Source: Phaeovulum molybdatiresistens (GTDB lineage Bacteria; Pseudomonadota; Alphaproteobacteria; Rhodobacterales; Rhodobacteraceae). From it: DNA of 64,000 bases. A program made the position numbers and the translations under genes. Position 1 is the stretch's first letter, and each line of letters begins with the position of its first letter. This document shows, piece by piece, positions 54,607 to 64,000 of the stretch. The stretch lies in contig NZ_JAMJFX010000015.1 in the NCBI RefSeq assembly GCF_023544865.1, positions 23,994 through 87,993 on the forward strand, read 5' to 3'. The notes beneath the pieces are model-generated. The model did not search any database. It was not told the origin of the DNA and saw only the letters and a list, made by a program, of their open reading frames with translations.

Positions 54607-55365
54607 ATGACCCGCCGCCTTGCCCTTGCCTGCGTTCTGGCCGCATCGCTTGCCCCCCCCGCCCTTGCCGAAGAGGTGGTGGTCTTTGCGGCCTCTTCGA
54701 TGAAAACCGCGCTGGATGCGGTAGCGGCGGGGTTTCAGGACAGCACCGGCCATCAGGTGACGATCAGCTATGCCGGGTCAGGCCAGCTGGCCCGGCAGAT
54801 CATTCAGGGCGCGCCCGCGGATATCTTTGTCTCGGCGGCCGTGAACTGGATGGATGCGGTGGAACAGGACGGGCTGATCGCCGCCGGCACGCGGCGGGAT
54901 CTGTTCGGCAATACGCTGGTTCTGGTCGCCCATGGCCAGGATGCGGCGCCGGTCACGATCGGGCCGGACCTTGATCTGCCGGGGCTTCTGGGTGAGGAGA
55001 AGCTGGCCATGGCGAGGGTCGACTCCGTGCCTGCGGGCCAGTATGGCAAGGCCGCGCTGGCGCATCTGGGCCTGTGGGATGCCATCGCGCCATCGGTGGC
55101 GCAGGCCGACAACGCGCGTGCGGCCCTGGCGCTGGTCGCGACCGGCGAGGCGCCCTATGGCATCGTCTTTGCGACCGATACGGCGGCGACCGAGAATGTG
55201 ACCGTCGTGGCCACTTTCCCCGCCGACAGCCACCCGCCGATCATCTATCCCGGCGCGCTGCTGACCAATGCCGCGGACGCCGCCGACCGGGCGTTCTTCG
55301 AGGCCTTGATGTCCGATCTGGGCGATGCGACATTCGCCGCGCAGGGCTTTGCCATCCTGAACTGA
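54607..55365 (+). CDS. modA: Molybdate ABC transporter substrate-binding protein
   Basis: 252 residues with a signal peptide (TRRLALACVLAASLAPPALA) and the ModA start of the mature protein EEVVVFAASSMKTALDAVAA. Other conserved parts are QVTISYAGSGQLARQI and GAPADIFVSA, where the serine and alanine loops bind the oxyanion. It captures molybdate (or tungstate) in the periplasm. The ATG at 54607 follows CCGGAG. It heads the modABC operon. Confidence 0.95.
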   Translation: MTRRLALACVLAASLAPPALAEEVVVFAASSMKTALDAVAAGFQDSTGHQVTISYAGSGQLARQIIQGAPADIFVSAAVNWMDAVEQDGLIAAGTRRDLFGNTLVLVAHGQDAAPVTIGPDLDLPGLLGEEKLAMARVDSVPAGQYGKAALAHLGLWDAIAPSVAQADNARAALALVATGEAPYGIVFATDTAATENVTVVATFPADSHPPIIYPGALLTNAADAADRAFFEALMSDLGDATFAAQGFAILN

Positions 55366-55380
55366 CGCGGGGCGCGCCGG

Positions 55381-56079
55381 ATGACCGATCTGCTGACACC
55401 CGAGGAATGGCGCGCGCTGACCCTGTCGCTGCGCGTATCGCTTTGGGCCACGCTGGTCAGCCTGCCGCTGGGGGTTCTGGCCGCCTATGCGCTGGCGCGG
55501 TGGCAGTTCTGGGGCAAACAGGTGCTGAACGGGCTGATCCACCTGCCGCTGATCCTGCCGCCGGTGGTGACGGGCTATCTGTTGCTGATCACCTTCGGGC
55601 GCAAGGGCTATGTCGGGCAATATCTGGACGAATGGTTCGGCATCGTCTTTGCCTTTCGCTGGACCGGCGCGGCGCTTGCGGCGGGGGTGATGGCCTTTCC
55701 GCTGATGGTGCGCGCGATCCGGCTGGCGATCGAGGCGGTGGATCCAAGGCTGGAAGATGCCGCCAGCACCCTTGGCGCATCGCGGCTGTGGGCCTTTGCC
55801 ACGATCACGCTGCCGCTGATCCTGCCCGGCATCGTGGCGGGCGCGATCCTGGCCTTTGCCAAGGCGATGGGCGAATTCGGCGCGACCATCACCTTTGTGT
55901 CGAACATCCCCGGCCAAACCCAGACGCTGCCATCGGCGATCTACGGTTTTCTTCAGGTGCCGGGGGGCGAGGCACAGGCCTTCCGGCTGGTTCTGGTGGC
56001 CATCGGCGTGGCCATGACCGCGCTTTTGCTGTCGGAATGGGTCAGCCGGGCGGTCGCGCGCAGGATATCGGGCCAATGA
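55381..56079 (+). CDS. modB: Molybdate ABC transporter permease
   Basis: 232 residues with five or six membrane helices and the ABC permease EAA-type loop (LEDAASTLGASRLWAFATIT). It forms the membrane channel with ModC. It begins 15 bases after modA and overlaps modC by ATGA. Confidence 0.94.
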   Translation: MTDLLTPEEWRALTLSLRVSLWATLVSLPLGVLAAYALARWQFWGKQVLNGLIHLPLILPPVVTGYLLLITFGRKGYVGQYLDEWFGIVFAFRWTGAALAAGVMAFPLMVRAIRLAIEAVDPRLEDAASTLGASRLWAFATITLPLILPGIVAGAILAFAKAMGEFGATITFVSNIPGQTQTLPSAIYGFLQVPGGEAQAFRLVLVAIGVAMTALLLSEWVSRAVARRISGQ

Positions 56080-57164
56080 CGCTGTCGGTCGATCTGCACC
56101 ACCGCCTGCCCGGCTTTGCCCTGCAAGTGGCCTTTGAGGCGCCGCCCGGGGTCACGGTGCTGTTCGGGCATTCGGGATCGGGAAAATCGACCGTCATCAA
56201 TGCCGTGGCCGGGCTGTTGCGCCCCGATCGGGGGCGCATCGCGCTGGACGGAACGGTGCTTTTGGACACCGGGGCGGGCGTGATGTTGCCCCCCCATCGC
56301 CGCCGGATGGGCTATGTGTTTCAGGATGGGCGGTTGTTCCCGCATCTGAGCGTGCGGCAAAACCTGCTGTATGGCCGCTGGTTTGCCCCACGGGTGCCGG
56401 GGGCCGAACTGGACCGGGTTGTGGACATGCTGGGCATCGGCCCGCTTCTGGCCCGCCGCCCCGGCGCGCTTTCGGGGGGCGAAAAGCAGCGCGTGGCCAT
56501 CGGGCGCGCGATCCTGTCCAATCCGCGCCTGCTGTTGATGGATGAACCGCTGGCCGCCCTGGATGAGGCCCGCAAGGCCGAGATCCTGCCCTATCTGGAA
56601 CGCCTGCGCGATGAATGGCGGCTGCCCATTCTTTACGTCAGCCATTCGGTGGCCGAGGTGGCGCGGCTGGCCACCACCGTCGTTCTGCTGGACGGGGGCC
56701 GCGTCGTCGCCACCGGCCCCGCCGCCGCGGTGCTGGCCGACCCCGCCATGGCCCCCGCCATGGGCCCGCGTGAAGCCGGGGCCATGATCTCGGCGCGGCT
56801 GGTGGCGCAGGAAGATGACGGGCTCACCCGGTTCGAAACCGGCGGCGGGCCGATCTGGCTGCCGCAGGTTCGGGCCGCGGCCGGGGCGCGGCTGCGGCTG
56901 CGCATCCTGGCCCATGACGTGATGCTGGCGACACGCCGCCCCCGGGACATCTCGGCGCTGAACATCCTGTCGGCCACGGTTGAGGGGATCGCCCCGGGCG
57001 ACGGCCCCGGCGCGCTGGTCCGGCTGCGGGTGGGCGATGAGGTGCTTTTGGCGCGGGTCACCCGACGCTCGGCCGTGGCGCTGGATCTGGCCCCGGGGCG
57101 CGCGGTCTTTGCCGTTCTCAAGACGGTCTCTGTCGCGCAGGAAAACGTCGGCAGCGCGATGTGA
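56076..57164 (+). CDS. modC: Molybdate ABC transporter ATP-binding protein
   Basis: 362 residues. Walker A is FGHSGSGKST, the signature is LSGGEKQRVAIG, and Walker B is LLLMDEPLAALD. The C-terminal third holds a MOP-type molybdate-binding domain (SALNILSATVEGI and LLARVTRRSAVALDLA), typical of ModC. It drives uptake and also senses intracellular molybdate. It is the last gene of modABC. Confidence 0.95.
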   Translation: MTLSVDLHHRLPGFALQVAFEAPPGVTVLFGHSGSGKSTVINAVAGLLRPDRGRIALDGTVLLDTGAGVMLPPHRRRMGYVFQDGRLFPHLSVRQNLLYGRWFAPRVPGAELDRVVDMLGIGPLLARRPGALSGGEKQRVAIGRAILSNPRLLLMDEPLAALDEARKAEILPYLERLRDEWRLPILYVSHSVAEVARLATTVVLLDGGRVVATGPAAAVLADPAMAPAMGPREAGAMISARLVAQEDDGLTRFETGGGPIWLPQVRAAAGARLRLRILAHDVMLATRRPRDISALNILSATVEGIAPGDGPGALVRLRVGDEVLLARVTRRSAVALDLAPGRAVFAVLKTVSVAQENVGSAM

Positions 57165-57343
57165 CACGGGCCCGATTCTTGCCCCTCGCCCCACCGCCCG
57201 CCTTGTGCCGAGGCAAGCCATCTGGCGCGCGCGGGGGCCGGGGTGACGGGAATCAATGACAAATCCGGCATCACAGGCCACAGTTGCAGGGTCCGGGACG
57301 CCCCCGGGCCAGACAAAAGTTCATCCGCCTCGGGGAGGAGACG

Positions 57344-59061
<1,718 letters not shown>

Positions 59062-59065
<4 letters not shown>

Positions 59066-61068
59066 CCAAGGTCAAGCTGGACCACACCCACGCCCGCGAC
59101 CTGCTGCGCGGCATGATCCGCATCCGCCGCTTTGAGGAAAAATGCTTCGAGCTTTACACGCAGGAAAAGATCCGCGGTTTCCTGCATCTTTATGACGGCG
59201 AAGAGGCGGTGGCCGTCGGCATCAGCGCCGCGCTGGACCCGCGCGACCGGGTGGTGTCGACCTACCGCGAACATGGCCACGCGCTGGCCCGCGGCACAAG
59301 CATGGAATCGGCCCTGGCCGAGATGTATGGCAAGGCCACCGGCTGTGCGGGCGGGCGCGGCGGGTCGATGCACCTGTTCGACGCGGAAACCAACCTTTAT
59401 GGCGGCAATGCCATCGTGGGCGGCGGTCTGCCGCTGGCCGTGGGCCTGGGCCTTGGCGACAGGATGCAGGGCCAGGACCGGGTCACGGTCTGCTTTTTCG
59501 GCGATGGCGCGCTGGCCGAGGGTGAATTTCACGAATCCATGAACCTCGCGGCGCTGTGGAACCTGCCGGTGCTGTTCGTGCTGGAAAACAACCTTTACGC
59601 CATGGGCACGGCGGTGGCGCGGGCGCAGGCGAACACCGATTTCGTCCCCCGGGCTGCGGGCTACGGGATGGTCGCCGAAGGCGTGGATGGCAATGATGTG
59701 GTGGCCGTCGAGGCCGCCGCCCGGCGCGCGGTCGAGGCGATCCGCGCGGGCCAGGGGCCGCGGTTCCTGGAATGTCGCACCTACCGCACTCGGGCGCATT
59801 CGATGTTCGACGCCGAGAAATACCGCGACAAGGCCGAGGTGGCAGAATGGCGCGACCGCGCGCCCATCACGCGCTTTCAGACCTGGTTGCTGGACAACGG
59901 ATTGATGCATCCCGACGAGGTTGCGGCGATTGAGGCCGAGGTCGCGGCCCAGGTGGAAAATGCCGTCGCCGCCAGCGAACAGGCCCCGTGGGAACCGGTT
60001 GAGGATCTGCTGCGTCACGTCGTGGCCGAAACCCGCCCCGACGCGCCCGCGCCCGTCCCCTCCGATCCCGCCCCGTCCGGGCCACTGGTTGAAACGACCT
60101 ATCGCGACTGCTGCCGCGCCGCCATCACCGAGGCGATGCTGCGCGATGACCGCGTCTTTCTGATGGGCGAGGATGTGGGTGCCTATGGCGGTTGCTATGC
60201 GGTATCGCTGGGGCTTCTGGCCGACTTCGGCCCCGATCGCATCCGCGACACGCCCCTGTCGGAATCCGGCTTTACCGGCGCGGGCATCGGCGCGGCGCTG
60301 GCGGGCATGCGCCCGATTGTAGAAATCATGACGGTCAATTTCTCGCTTCTGGCGCTGGACCAGATCGTCAACACCGCCGCCACCATCCGCCACATGTCGA
60401 ACGGGCAGTTCGGCGTGCCGCTGGTGATCCGCATGGCGACCGGCGCCGGGCGGCAGCTGGCCGCGCAGCATTCCCATTCGCTGGAGGCGTTCTTTGCCCA
60501 TGTCCCCGGCCTGCGGGTGGTGGCGCCCGCCACGCTGGAGGACGCGCGCGGCATGCTGTGGACGGCGTTGCAGGACCCCGACCCGGTGATCATCCTGGAA
60601 CATGTCATGCTTTACAACATGGCCGGCCAGATCGCCGCCAATGCCGGCGCGGTGGACATCGACCGCGCCGTGATCCGCCGCGCGGGCCGCGATGTGACGC
60701 TGATCGCCTGGTCCCATTCGCTGTGGAAGGCGCTGGAGGCCGCCGAGGCGCTGGCCCGCGACGGGATCGAGGCCGAGGTGATCGACCTGCGGTCCTTGCG
60801 CCCCCTGGATCAGGCGACCATCGCCGCCTCGGTCAGCCGCACCCGACGCGCGGTGGTGGTGGACGAGGGCTGGCGCACAGGCTCGCTGTCTGCCGAGATC
60901 GCCGCGCAGGTGCAAGAGACCTGCTTCTGGCAGCTTGACGCCCCCGTCGCCCGGGTCTGCGCGGCCGAGGTGCCGGTGCCCTATGCCAAGCATCTGGAAA
61001 CCGCCGCCCTGCCGCAGGCCGCCGATATCGTGGCCGCGGTCAAGGCGCTGCCGGGGGTGGCGGGATGA
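59062..61068 (+). CDS. Fused E1 alpha-beta 2-oxoacid dehydrogenase (thiamine diphosphate)
   Basis: 668 residues with both E1 subunits in one chain. The alpha part (residues 1-330) has the ThDP motif [15 protein letters not shown] through LENN (147-177) and a PDH-like loop [17 protein letters not shown] Pro-rich linker ([15 protein letters not shown]) leads to the beta part (from about 350) with [19 protein letters not shown] and [20 protein letters not shown]. It decarboxylates a 2-oxoacid and passes the acyl group to lipoyl E2. Pyruvate or an acetoin-like substrate is plausible. Overlaps on both sides are ATGA. Confidence 0.92.
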
Positions 61069-62255
61069 GCCTGTTCACCATGCCCTCGCTGGGCGCCGAC
61101 ATGGAAGATGGCAGGCTGGTCGAATGGCTGGTGAAGCCCGGCGACCGGGTGGCCAAGGGCGATGTGGTCGCGGTGGTCGAAACCCAGAAAGGCGCGATCG
61201 AGATCGAGATCTTCGCGGCGGGCGAGGTGGCTGAACTGCTGGCCGAACCCGGCCAGCAGCTGCCGGTCGGCGCCCCATTGGCCCGCCTGACCGAAGCGGG
61301 GGCCCCCGCCGCCCCCGCGCCACAGGCCCCCGCGCTACAGGCCCCCCCGCCAGCCCCGCCCGTGCCCACACCGCCCCCCGCCCCTGCCCCGGCGCCGGTT
61401 GCGCCCGAACCGCGGGGGGCTGTCCTTGCCTCGCCTGCGGCACGGGCGCGGATGGCCGAACTGGGGATTGCCCTGGCGGTGGGCTCGGGGCCCGGTGGCG
61501 CGGTCCTGCTGGCAGATGTCGAACGGCAGGCGCAGGCCAAGGCACCGACCGAACCGACCCCGCCCGGCCCCAAGGGCAAGCCCGGCCTGGACATGGCCGA
61601 GATGCGCCGCGCGATCGCGGCCGCGATGGCCCGCGCCAAGCGCGACATCCCGCATTACTACCTGACCCATGACATCGACCTGCAGACCGCGCAGGACTGG
61701 TTGACCGCCCGCAACGCGGACCGGACCCCGGACCAACGCCTGCTGATGGGCGCGCTGCTGATCCGGGCGACGGTGCGCGCGCTGGCCCGATATCCCGAAC
61801 TGAACGGCCGGTATGAGGCCGAACCCTACGCCCCCGCGCCCGCCGTCCATTGCGGCCTGGCCATCGCGCTGCGCGGGGGCGGGTTGATTGCCCCCGCGAT
61901 CCTGAACGCCGAAACGCGGGACACCGACGCGCTGATGGATGCGATGCGCGATCTGGTCGCCCGTACCCGCGCCGGGCGGCTGCGCAACAGCGAACTGACG
62001 CAGGGCACGATCACGGTATCGTCCCTGGGCGAGACGGGCGTGGATGCGCTGCTGGGGGTGATCTATCCGCCGCAGGTGGCGCTGATCGGCTTTGGCACCC
62101 CGCGCGTGAAACCCATGATCCACGATGGCCGCGTTCAGCCGCGCCTGGCCGTGACGGTCAGCCTTGCGGCCGATCACCGGGTCAGCGATGGCCGCCGCGG
62201 CGCGGCATTCCTGGCCGAGATCGACCGCCTTTTGCAGGAGCCCGACCACCTATGA
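61065..62255 (+). CDS. Lipoyl-dependent acyltransferase E2
   Basis: 396 residues. One lipoyl domain at the N-terminus ([20 protein letters not shown], lipoylated Lys42 in ETQKGAIE), then a long Ala/Pro linker, a peripheral-subunit-binding segment ([20 protein letters not shown]), and the catalytic domain with DHRVSDG near residues 370-376. It moves the acyl group from lipoamide to CoA, or conceivably to the pantetheine of the adjacent ACP. The gene for an E3 dihydrolipoamide dehydrogenase is not in the cluster. It is coupled to ACP by ATGA. Confidence 0.93.
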   Translation: MSLFTMPSLGADMEDGRLVEWLVKPGDRVAKGDVVAVVETQKGAIEIEIFAAGEVAELLAEPGQQLPVGAPLARLTEAGAPAAPAPQAPALQAPPPAPPVPTPPPAPAPAPVAPEPRGAVLASPAARARMAELGIALAVGSGPGGAVLLADVERQAQAKAPTEPTPPGPKGKPGLDMAEMRRAIAAAMARAKRDIPHYYLTHDIDLQTAQDWLTARNADRTPDQRLLMGALLIRATVRALARYPELNGRYEAEPYAPAPAVHCGLAIALRGGGLIAPAILNAETRDTDALMDAMRDLVARTRAGRLRNSELTQGTITVSSLGETGVDALLGVIYPPQVALIGFGTPRVKPMIHDGRVQPRLAVTVSLAADHRVSDGRRGAAFLAEIDRLLQEPDHL

Positions 62256-62551
62256 CCCCGCTTGATCTGCGCAGCGCCTTTCTGGCCGACCTGACCGCCG
62301 TGGCCCCCGATCTTGATGCGGCCACGATCGGCGATGACGACCACCTGCAGGTCGATCTGGGCCTTGATTCGATGGATTTCCTGAACCTTGTCAGCGCCCT
62401 GCACAAACGCTTTGGCCTACCGATCCCCGAGGCCGACTATCCCCGCCTTGCCACCCCCGCCAAGGCCGTCGCCTATCTGTCCGCGATGTTGGGCCAACCC
62501 CAGCCGCCCCTGCAGGCTGCGCGGCGCCCTCATGCCGGCCCCAGCCGATAG
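62252..62551 (+). CDS. Stand-alone acyl carrier protein
   Basis: 99 residues with the phosphopantetheine attachment site LGLDSMDFLNLV (Ser40) and the acidic four-helix pattern of ACPs. It is longer than housekeeping AcpP because of a Pro/Arg-rich tail (QPPLQAARRPHAGPSR) that overlaps the convergent regulator gene by 22 bases. The start at 62252 overlaps the E2 stop. An ACP directly after E1-E2 suggests that an acyl group is carried as a thioester for a special product rather than only entering the CoA pool. Confidence 0.9.
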   Translation: MTPLDLRSAFLADLTAVAPDLDAATIGDDDHLQVDLGLDSMDFLNLVSALHKRFGLPIPEADYPRLATPAKAVAYLSAMLGQPQPPLQAARRPHAGPSR

Positions 62552-63189
62552 CCAAGGCCGCGTTCGGTCTCAATGATCCCGGCGCCCAGTTTCTTGCGCA
62601 GGCGGCTGACGTGAACCTCGATCGTGTTGCTGTCGATATCGGCATCGAAGGCATAAAGCTTGTCTTCCAGCTGTGCCTTTGACAGCAACTGACCGGGCCG
62701 GGCCAGAAACGCCTCAAACAGGGCCCATTCGCGCGCGGTCAGGGCCACGGGCGCCCCATCGCGGCGGATGCTGCGGGCAGCAAGGTCAATGTCCAATGTG
62801 CCGTGGGTGATGATCGGGTTGGGATTGCCGACATAACGACGCGCCACCGACCCGATCCGCGCCGACAATTCGGCCAGATCGAAGGGCTTGACCAGATAGT
62901 CATCGGCCCCGGCATTCAGCCCCTCGATCCGGTCGGACACCTGGTCCAGCGCGGTCAGGATGATGACCGGGGTGACATCGCCGCGCGCGCGCAGCCGACG
63001 CAGGAACGGGATGCCACGACCATCGGGCAGCATCAGATCCAGCAGGATCAGATCATAGGCCGCGCCGCGGATCGCATCATCGGCGGCGTCAAGGCGCGTC
63101 ACCCAGTCCACCGAATGCACATCGCCCGCGATCTGGTCACGCACCGCGGCGCCCAGCACGGCATCATCTTCGATCAGCAGGATACGCAT
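62530..63189 (-). CDS. OmpR-family response regulator
   Basis: 219 residues. The receiver domain has ILLIEDDAV, phospho-acceptor Asp in LILLDLMLPDGRG and YLVKPFDL; the C-terminal winged helix has TAREWALFEAFLARPGQLLS and SNTIEVHVSRLRKKL. It resembles the PetR/QseB/TctD-type regulators. No histidine kinase gene is adjacent. Its start codon is only three bases from the end of an IS3-family element, so its native promoter and ribosome-binding site are displaced. It overlaps the ACP gene end by 22 bases. Confidence 0.92.
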   Translation of the reverse strand: MRILLIEDDAVLGAAVRDQIAGDVHSVDWVTRLDAADDAIRGAAYDLILLDLMLPDGRGIPFLRRLRARGDVTPVIILTALDQVSDRIEGLNAGADDYLVKPFDLAELSARIGSVARRYVGNPNPIITHGTLDIDLAARSIRRDGAPVALTAREWALFEAFLARPGQLLSKAQLEDKLYAFDADIDSNTIEVHVSRLRKKLGAGIIETERGLGYRLGPA

Positions 63190-63192
63190 GGG

Positions 63193-64000
63193 TGGACTTG
63201 CCCGGTTTTGGTGGAGAGCGTTTAGCTCACTTTCCGGACCTTTTACGCGAAGGCGATGGAGCTCTGGAAGCCGAGCGATGAATGCCGCCTGACGGGGTTA
63301 TAGAACCCGCCGATGTATTTGGCGACGGCGTTTTCGGCTTGAGCGCGCTGCTGCCAGGCGACCGGCCGGATCAGCTCCCACTTGATGGTCTTGAAGAACG
63401 TCTCGACCATCGCGTTGTTGTAGCAGTTCCCACACCCGCTCATCGAGATCAGGAGGCCCCTTTTCCGGAGCGGCGCCTGATAGTCCACAGAGCAGTATTG
63501 CGACCCGCAGTCGGAATGGTGAACCAGCCCCGGCGCGGGGTTGCGAGCCACGAGAGCACGGCGCAACGCTTCGACTGCCAGATCGCGCTTCAGACGATCA
63601 CTCGTGGCCCAACCGACGACGCGCCGAGAGAACAGGCCCAGCACGACGGCAAGGTAGAGCCAGCCCTCTGCCGTCCAGATGTAGGAGATGTCTGCTCCCC
63701 ATTTTCTGTCCCGGCCATCCGCCGTGAAGTCCTGCGCCACCAGATTGGGCGCGGCAGGCTAGGCATGTTCACTGTCCGTCATGCGCTTGAAGCGCCGTTT
63801 CTACCGCGCGATCAACTGGGTCTCGTACATAAGGTGTACCGTGCGATGCCGCCCGATCACATGGCCCTCGTCGACGAGATCGGAGGTCGCATCCGGGGAC
63901 TGCCATTAGTCCCGTTTGTCGAATTATGCGCAGAAGTTGGTGACGCTTGATCAGGCGGCGGCTTGAAGGTGACGGAGACCGTCGCGGAACTCAATCCCTT
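63193..64000 (-). mobile_element. IS3-family insertion sequence, decayed, runs off the window
   Basis: The left end TGGACTTGCCCGGTTTTGG at 63193 looks like an IS3-family terminal inverted repeat, followed by an orfB transposase read on the minus strand. The frame is broken, and the right part is disordered. The other end lies beyond 64000. Confidence 0.75.
63243..63900 (-). pseudogene. IS3-family transposase OrfB (DDE integrase core), broken
   Basis: The catalytic DDE residues are present in WGADISYIWT, HHSDCGSQYCS and NAMVETFFKTIKWE, with the typical C-terminal FYNPVRRHSSLGF. Upstream in the same frame the family sequence continues (GHVIGRHRTVHLMYE, KRRFKRMTDSEHA) but is cut by two TAG codons, and a frameshift follows near 63890. 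The remaining intact C-terminal part is about 165 residues (63243-63740). Mobility by its own enzyme is therefore lost. Confidence 0.8.

Noticed and set aside
63282..63950. 222-residue plus-strand frame at the window end
   Set aside because: It runs opposite the IS3 transposase, which shows the DDE motif on the minus strand; the tail is degraded IS sequence.

Overview
This is high-GC DNA from the chromosome of an alphaproteobacterium, most likely a Rhodobacteraceae (Rhodobacter/Paracoccus-like) species. The main reasons are the gene set (mreBCD-mrdA-rodA, NAGGN osmolyte cluster, SseB and YhiN homologues), the codon use, the very dense ATGA-overlapping operons, and short GC-rich palindromic repeats behind many genes. 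No species can be named from sequence alone.

Layout. 1-11 kb holds housekeeping metabolism: the 3'-truncated gcvT behind a tandem glycine riboswitch, gltX, a minimal zinc metallopeptidase, a Tat-exported metallo-beta-lactamase-fold enzyme, a PfkB-type sugar kinase, nadE, an 18-repeat MORN protein, an SDR enzyme, and leuA behind a leucine-rich leader peptide and attenuator. 11.4-17 kb is the elongasome operon mreB-mreC-mreD-mrdA-rodA. 17-24.2 kb holds a 2-hydroxyacid dehydrogenase, SseB and uracil-DNA glycosylase family genes, a capsule export pair (kpsT/kpsE-like) with kdsA, and a YhiN-like flavoprotein.

24.3-30.3 kb is a 5.9-kb integrated element at the 3' end of tRNA-Gln(TTG). It is bounded by 88-bp imperfect direct repeats. 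It carries a tyrosine integrase in a chain of small minus-strand genes, an HNH protein, a primase/helicase interrupted by an in-frame TAA, and a secreted cargo protein. A headless Mrr-type nuclease fragment sits across its right edge.

30.7-43.5 kb contains a small secreted protein with an internal duplication, two LysR regulators, an MFS transporter, a dabB-dabA inorganic-carbon pump with its divergent LysR gene, an RND efflux pair, and a MarR regulator. 43.6-51.3 kb is the N-acetylglutaminylglutamine amide (NAGGN) osmoprotectant operon followed by a tripartite tricarboxylate transporter (tctC-B-A). 51.4-57.2 kb has an aldehyde dehydrogenase with an AcoR-like regulator and a perfect operator-like palindrome, then a molybdate regulator and modABC.

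57.3-62.6 kb is the most unusual operon: an acyl-CoA synthetase, a fused E1 alpha-beta 2-oxoacid dehydrogenase, a lipoyl E2 and a stand-alone acyl carrier protein, all joined by ATGA overlaps and with no E3. It converges on an OmpR-type response regulator. A decayed IS3-family element begins three bases upstream of that regulator's start codon and runs to the window edge.
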